Below, one piece after another: positions 6,843-9,900 of a stretch of DNA of 9,900 nt. Below the pieces are notes generated by a model. It was not told where the DNA came from and did not search any database. It saw nothing but the letters and a program-made list of their open reading frames with translations. Origin of the DNA: Methylomarinum sp964474415 (lineage in GTDB: Bacteria; Pseudomonadota; Gammaproteobacteria; Methylococcales; Methylomonadaceae); contig CAYYSO010000091.1 of assembly GCA_964474415.1 (NCBI GenBank), forward strand, positions 1 through 9,900, in the 5' to 3' direction. Each line of letters opens with the position of its first letter. Position 1 is the first letter of the stretch. The position numbers were made by a program, and so were the translations under genes.

Positions 6843-6885
6843 TGTAATCACGGAAATAAGCACAAAAAACAGGATCAAGATTACA
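6843..6885 (+). promoter_or_regulatory. Intercistronic inverted repeat over the SulP translation start region
   Basis: TGTAATC at 6843-6849 pairs perfectly with GATTACA at 6879-6885, with a 29-nt loop. The right arm ends one base before the ATG at 6887 and the loop contains the only ribosome-binding-like AGGA (6871-6874). In mRNA this could limit transporter translation relative to carbonic anhydrase. The stem is AT-rich and its stability is uncertain. Confidence 0.3.
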
Positions 6886-6886
6886 T

Positions 6887-8482
6887 ATGCTCCATCGACG
6901 TCTCCATTATTACCTACATTATTTAAAACATGACATTCCTGCAGGGTTAGTTGTTTTTCTGGTGGCACTGCCACTATGCCTTGGTATCGCTCTGGCATCT
7001 GGCGCCCCACTGTTTTCCGGAATCATAACCGGCATTGTAGGAGGTTTGATCGTTACCTGGTTGAGTGGTTCTCAGTTGAGTGTATCCGGGCCTGCAGCCG
7101 GATTAACAATCATTATCCTGAATGCTATCGAAACCCTGGGGAGTTTTCAGGGCCTGCTGGTTGCAATAGTAATCGCCGGCATTATTCAGATACTGCTGGG
7201 CTTTTTTCGGGCTGGAATCATCGGTGCATTTTTTCCAGCCAGTGTGATTAAAGGCATGCTGACAGCAATCGGCCTGATTCTGATTATCAAACAGATTCCC
7301 CATGCGCTAGGTTATAACATCAGTTTTGAAGGCGATGAGAGCTATATGCGGGAAACTGCCGAATCCAGTTTTTTAGAACTGCTTAACACCTTTTCCCATA
7401 TCTCACCTGGGGCAGCCATTATCAGCATCGTTAGCCTGCTAATCATGTTTTTTTGGGAGGCCGATTTTTTAGAAAAAACAACACTGACAAAACTGATTCC
7501 CGGCCCTCTGGTTGCGGTTACCTGGGGCCTGTTATACAACATCACAGCCTTAAAAATAGCGCCACAATGGGCAGTCTCCAAAGAGCACCTGGTACAGCTT
7601 CCACCTATGGAGAAAGCAAACGATTTTTTACAGCATTTGATGTTGCCGGATTTCAGTTATTTAAGCAACCCTGCTACTTATTTTATTGCCCTCAATCTGG
7701 CGCTTATCGCCAGTCTGGAAACACTCCTTAGTATTGAAGCGGTAGACAAACTTGATCCTTTAAAACGCCTTGCCCCCACCAATCGAGAATTAAAAGCCCA
7801 AGGGGTCGGCAATATTCTCAGCGGTCTGCTGGGAGGCTTACCTATGACAGCCGTCATCGTACGCAGCTCGGCCAATATTAACGCCGGTGGAAAAACCAGT
7901 GTTTCTTCTTTTATTCATGGTATTTTATTATTGAGCAGCGTGATGTTTTTTTCCGCGTCTTTAAATAACATCCCCCTGGCCAGTCTGGCTGCTATACTTT
8001 TACACACCGGCTACAAACTGGCGAAACCCAGTATTTTTAAAAACTTCTATCTACGGGGCTGGAATCAGTTTTTGCCCTTTTTCATCACCGTGGTTGCAAT
8101 ACTGTGGACAGACCTGTTAATGGGAACGATAATCGGTCTGTCTATCGGCCTTTTTTATGTCATAAAAGCCAATTATCAGGCGGCCGTTAGCATGGTACAG
8201 GACGATACTCATTACGTGCTGTCACTCAATAAAGATGTATCATTTCTAAACAAAGAACTGTTACGCAAATTCATTTTGCATATCAAACCCGACAGTACCG
8301 TCACTATCGATGCCAGCAATGCCCAGTTTATCGATCACGATATTGTTGAAACCATCGAAGACTTTATAACTACGGCACCCAGCGACAATATTAAAGTTGA
8401 TATCATCGATCTGCACGGCAAACAACAAATCAAAGAAAGAAGACCCATGCTTGAGGTGATGAAAGATCGTGTTAATAAATAA
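6887..8482 (+). CDS. SulP family inorganic anion transporter, likely bicarbonate
   Basis: A 531-residue inner-membrane transporter of the SulP/SLC26 family. The membrane domain (about residues 15-430) starts with the family block DIPAGLVVFLVALPLCLGIA and SVSGPAAGL (65-73). It continues through many hydrophobic segments and contains the signature SLETLLSIEAVDKLDP (276-291), then NREL.AQG.GN and GGLPMTAVIVRSSANI (316-331). The cytoplasmic C-terminal part (about 440-515) is a short STAS-like domain with IDASNAQFID at 474-483. SulP proteins carry sulfate, bicarbonate, chloride or other anions, and substrate is not readable from sequence. The adjacent carbonic anhydrase favours bicarbonate, probably with sodium. 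The nearest AGGA lies 12 bases before the ATG, which is long. The 3' end lies eight bases from the opposing membrane protein gene with no visible terminator. Confidence 0.93.
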   Translation: MLHRRLHYYLHYLKHDIPAGLVVFLVALPLCLGIALASGAPLFSGIITGIVGGLIVTWLSGSQLSVSGPAAGLTIIILNAIETLGSFQGLLVAIVIAGIIQILLGFFRAGIIGAFFPASVIKGMLTAIGLILIIKQIPHALGYNISFEGDESYMRETAESSFLELLNTFSHISPGAAIISIVSLLIMFFWEADFLEKTTLTKLIPGPLVAVTWGLLYNITALKIAPQWAVSKEHLVQLPPMEKANDFLQHLMLPDFSYLSNPATYFIALNLALIASLETLLSIEAVDKLDPLKRLAPTNRELKAQGVGNILSGLLGGLPMTAVIVRSSANINAGGKTSVSSFIHGILLLSSVMFFSASLNNIPLASLAAILLHTGYKLAKPSIFKNFYLRGWNQFLPFFITVVAILWTDLLMGTIIGLSIGLFYVIKANYQAAVSMVQDDTHYVLSLNKDVSFLNKELLRKFILHIKPDSTVTIDASNAQFIDHDIVETIEDFITTAPSDNIKVDIIDLHGKQQIKERRPMLEVMKDRVNK

Positions 8483-8490
8483 ACGGCAAT

Positions 8491-8979
8491 TTAACCCGCG
8501 CGGCGGCGTGACTGAATCAACGAAGCGCTGACGGTAAAAATCAGCAATGCCAGAGAAAATTCCAACATTAAAAAGGCAGTAATTTTAAAATAAGCAAATA
8601 AAGGATGTACAAAGCGAACCAGCCAACCAGCCAACTCATCCGCAATAGCCGACAAATACACCAGACCGCTAACCCAGATTTTCATCCACGTCGGTAAATC
8701 GGTCATCAGCATCAAATGGGTCAGTGTTAAAATCAGCATCCCCATCGCGAAAAAATGAAAATGACTGACTTCCAGCATACTCTGGTAACTTTTCGGCTGG
8801 GTAAAATCCTGCTCCGAACCCAGATAATATGCAACCACCGAATCAACCGTCAGATCCATTTTATGAAAATACATCATCCCATTGCTAATCCACAACAAAG
8901 CAACATAACCAAGAAACATCAAAATCAAGGCATTCAACATCATCTGGCGATTTTGCTCTCCAGTCACAAAAAAACGCAT
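8491..8979 (-). CDS. Small four-helix membrane protein with conserved-looking histidines
   Basis: A 162-residue predicted inner-membrane protein that I do not recognise by name. Hydrophobic segments lie at about 15-33, 74-92, 101-120 and 132-155. Histidines cluster at membrane boundaries: H39 after helix 1, H73 and H75 at the start of helix 2, H88 thirteen residues further in the same helix, and H125 after helix 3. In cytochrome b proteins, histidines 13-14 residues apart in one helix hold two b-type haems, so H75 and H88 could be ligands. This is inference. The stretch between helices 1 and 2 (39-72) is polar and holds YYLGSEQ. Its ATG overlaps the TGA of the FMN-binding gene (TGATG), so the two proteins are probably made together and may form one complex. 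GGGG just before the ATG can serve as ribosome binding site. Confidence 0.85.
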   Translation of the reverse strand: MRFFVTGEQNRQMMLNALILMFLGYVALLWISNGMMYFHKMDLTVDSVVAYYLGSEQDFTQPKSYQSMLEVSHFHFFAMGMLILTLTHLMLMTDLPTWMKIWVSGLVYLSAIADELAGWLVRFVHPLFAYFKITAFLMLEFSLALLIFTVSASLIQSRRRAG

Positions 8980-9530
8980 CAGCCCCGCTTTTCCTTCACC
9001 AATATTTGAAAAATTGCCATCACCTTGCGGGTAATAGTCAATGCCGAACGGGTACTAAGCGTGGCTCCGGTAATGCCCTGAATATCAGAATTAAAACTGA
9101 GCTTCTCCAGCTCACCTTGGTATAACTGCTGATACCAGCGTTGCGGTGGCTGATATTCCGGCGGCTCATGAAAAGCCAGGGTATGAATAGCGTTTATTTG
9201 TCCTTCAGGCGACAATACCACCAACAGGGTTTCCGGCTTGGTTCTTACGGTGTGATGTTCTATCGCCGCATAACCGAGTATTTTGCCGTCCTTTTTCCCC
9301 ACATAAAAAGTAAACAGAGATGATTCTAACTTGACCCTGGCCCGCTTTTCAATCTGCGATATTTGTCGAGCATCAGGAAACAGCGACAACATTTCAACCA
9401 TCGCATCTTGGCCAAATGCCAACTCCATAGCTTCATTTTTGCTGTAATAGATTTTTCCATAGCAAGGAAAAATAATCACCGATAACAGCAGCGCCATGAA
9501 TGCCTGTTTTATATATCGATTAATAGACAT
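8979..9530 (-). CDS. Exported FMN-binding domain protein
   Basis: 183 residues. An N-terminal signal peptide is likely: basic residues at 5-8, a hydrophobic core MALLLSVIIF at 12-21, and a possible cleavage after G25 in PCYG. There is no lipobox. The C-terminal half is an FMN-binding domain of the NqrC/RnfG type. TGATLST (154-160), preceded by D149, matches the site where ApbE attaches FMN covalently, so T157 is the expected flavin-bearing residue. The mature protein would act in the periplasm or at the outer face of the inner membrane as a one-electron or two-electron carrier. The downstream membrane protein gene overlaps its stop codon by one base. An extended -10 promoter lies directly upstream. 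A role in iron reduction, respiration or quinone-linked electron transfer is possible but not shown. No ApbE gene is in the window. Confidence 0.9.
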   Translation of the reverse strand: MSINRYIKQAFMALLLSVIIFPCYGKIYYSKNEAMELAFGQDAMVEMLSLFPDARQISQIEKRARVKLESSLFTFYVGKKDGKILGYAAIEHHTVRTKPETLLVVLSPEGQINAIHTLAFHEPPEYQPPQRWYQQLYQGELEKLSFNSDIQGITGATLSTRSALTITRKVMAIFQILVKEKRG

Positions 9531-9532
9531 AT

Positions 9533-9580
9533 CGTTCTAACCATACACTAAATTATAACAATGATAACATAACGTTCTAA
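9533..9580 (-). promoter_or_regulatory. Extended -10 promoter with paired 8-bp direct repeats
   Basis: On the minus strand TG-T-TATAAT occupies 9560-9552, a perfect extended -10. A poor -35, TTAGAA, is 17 bp upstream at 9580-9575. Transcription would start near 9545 and leave a leader of about 15 nt before the FMN-binding gene's ATG at 9530. The 8-mer TTAGAACG occurs twice in the same orientation, at 9580-9573 over the -35 and at 9540-9533 next to the start codon, exactly 40 bp apart. This resembles a pair of operator half-sites bracketing the promoter. Confidence 0.5.
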
Positions 9581-9598
9581 AGATGCGTTAAACGCAAT

Positions 9599-9629
9599 GA
9601 AGCCCATTCCGGACGTTTTGACGGGCTTC
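9599..9629 (-). terminator. Putative terminator hairpin of the porin gene
   Basis: GAAGCCC (9599-9605) and GGGCTTC (9623-9629) form a perfect 7-bp GC-rich stem with a 17-nt loop, 17 bases beyond the porin stop codon. Only a mixed AT tract (ATTGCGTTTA on the minus strand) follows, so the U-tract is weak. A second small inverted repeat, GCGTTAAACGC, lies at 9585-9595. It probably separates the porin transcript from the FMN gene's promoter. Confidence 0.45.
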
Positions 9630-9646
9630 GTGCATTATTGGACTTT

Positions 9647-9900
9647 TTAGAAAATAAAACCTATACCCAGATTAAAATCATCCGCTATATCGCTACCTTT
9701 TGAATCCCAATTACGATAATCCGCTTTGATTACCACATTAGGAATCGGTTTATAATTTAATCCGACCTGAAATATCTCTTTGTCCTGACTCAGGTCATCA
9801 ACAAAACCAGTAGGCGCTTTGGCAACAGTATCCAATCGTTCATACCGAAAAAACGGCGCCAGATATTGTGATGTTTCCGGAAAAATATGCGGCAATATAT
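9647..9900 (-). CDS. Porin-like outer-membrane beta-barrel protein, C-terminal part
   Basis: Only the last 83 codons and stop are in the window. The reading frame stays open through the edge, so the start lies outside. The visible part alternates hydrophobic and polar residues as expected for beta strands: YLAPFFRYERLDTV, then a loop, FQVGLNYKPIPNVVIKADY, then a loop, and FNLGIGFIF. The final residue is phenylalanine, the signal recognised by the outer-membrane assembly machinery. The YKP.PN.V.KADY block occurs in porins and porin-like proteins of Gammaproteobacteria. Substrate is unknown. It lies upstream of the FMN-binding gene on the same strand, but a hairpin and a fresh promoter lie between them, so co-transcription is not required. 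A functional link is possible. Confidence 0.8.
   Translation of the reverse strand, partial: ILPHIFPETSQYLAPFFRYERLDTVAKAPTGFVDDLSQDKEIFQVGLNYKPIPNVVIKADYRNWDSKGSDIADDFNLGIGFIF

Noticed and set aside
9893..9895. TTG as the start of a complete 82-residue porin fragment
   Set aside because: The frame is open beyond it to the window edge and the protein is clearly the C-terminal end of a larger barrel.

Overview
The window looks like chromosomal DNA of a gammaproteobacterium, AT-leaning, with compact gene spacing and short intergenic regions. The closest feel is to aquatic, metabolically specialised Gammaproteobacteria such as methanotrophs of the Methylococcales. That assignment is inferred from protein flavour only, because no rRNA or marker gene is present. 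There are no tRNAs, insertion sequences, phage genes or CRISPR arrays.

Layout. Bases 1-108 hold a 10-bp inverted repeat with a T-tract. Next on the minus strand are an inositol-monophosphatase-family phosphatase (109-873) and a conserved cysteine-motif protein of unknown function (1011-1730). A signalling block follows: a stand-alone receiver protein on the plus strand (1880-2434) converges on a minus-strand operon. That operon encodes a hemerythrin-PAS histidine kinase (3809-5551) and, 12 bp after it, a receiver/HD-GYP response regulator (2450-3796). A putative zinc protein (5642-6067) is divergent from the kinase. A plus-strand pair follows: beta-carbonic anhydrase (6177-6824) and a SulP anion transporter (6887-8482). 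The right end is minus-strand: a porin-like outer-membrane protein cut by the window edge (9647-9900), an exported FMN-binding protein (8979-9530) and a small histidine-containing membrane protein whose start overlaps the FMN gene's stop (8491-8979).

How the genes may work together. The hemerythrin kinase has a complete di-iron ligand set and could sense O2, NO or redox state in the cytoplasm. It could signal to two closely similar receivers, one without an output domain and one carrying an HD-GYP domain. The HD-GYP domain has lost about half of its metal ligands, including the HD pair itself, so it is probably not a c-di-GMP phosphodiesterase. The carbonic anhydrase and SulP pair is a plausible bicarbonate uptake and interconversion module. 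The FMN protein and membrane protein form a translationally coupled pair that may move electrons across or at the inner membrane. An extended -10 promoter with two direct repeats 40 bp apart lies in front of them.

Most notable points: the degenerate HD-GYP regulator within a hemerythrin-kinase operon, and the coupled flavoprotein/putative haem membrane protein pair.
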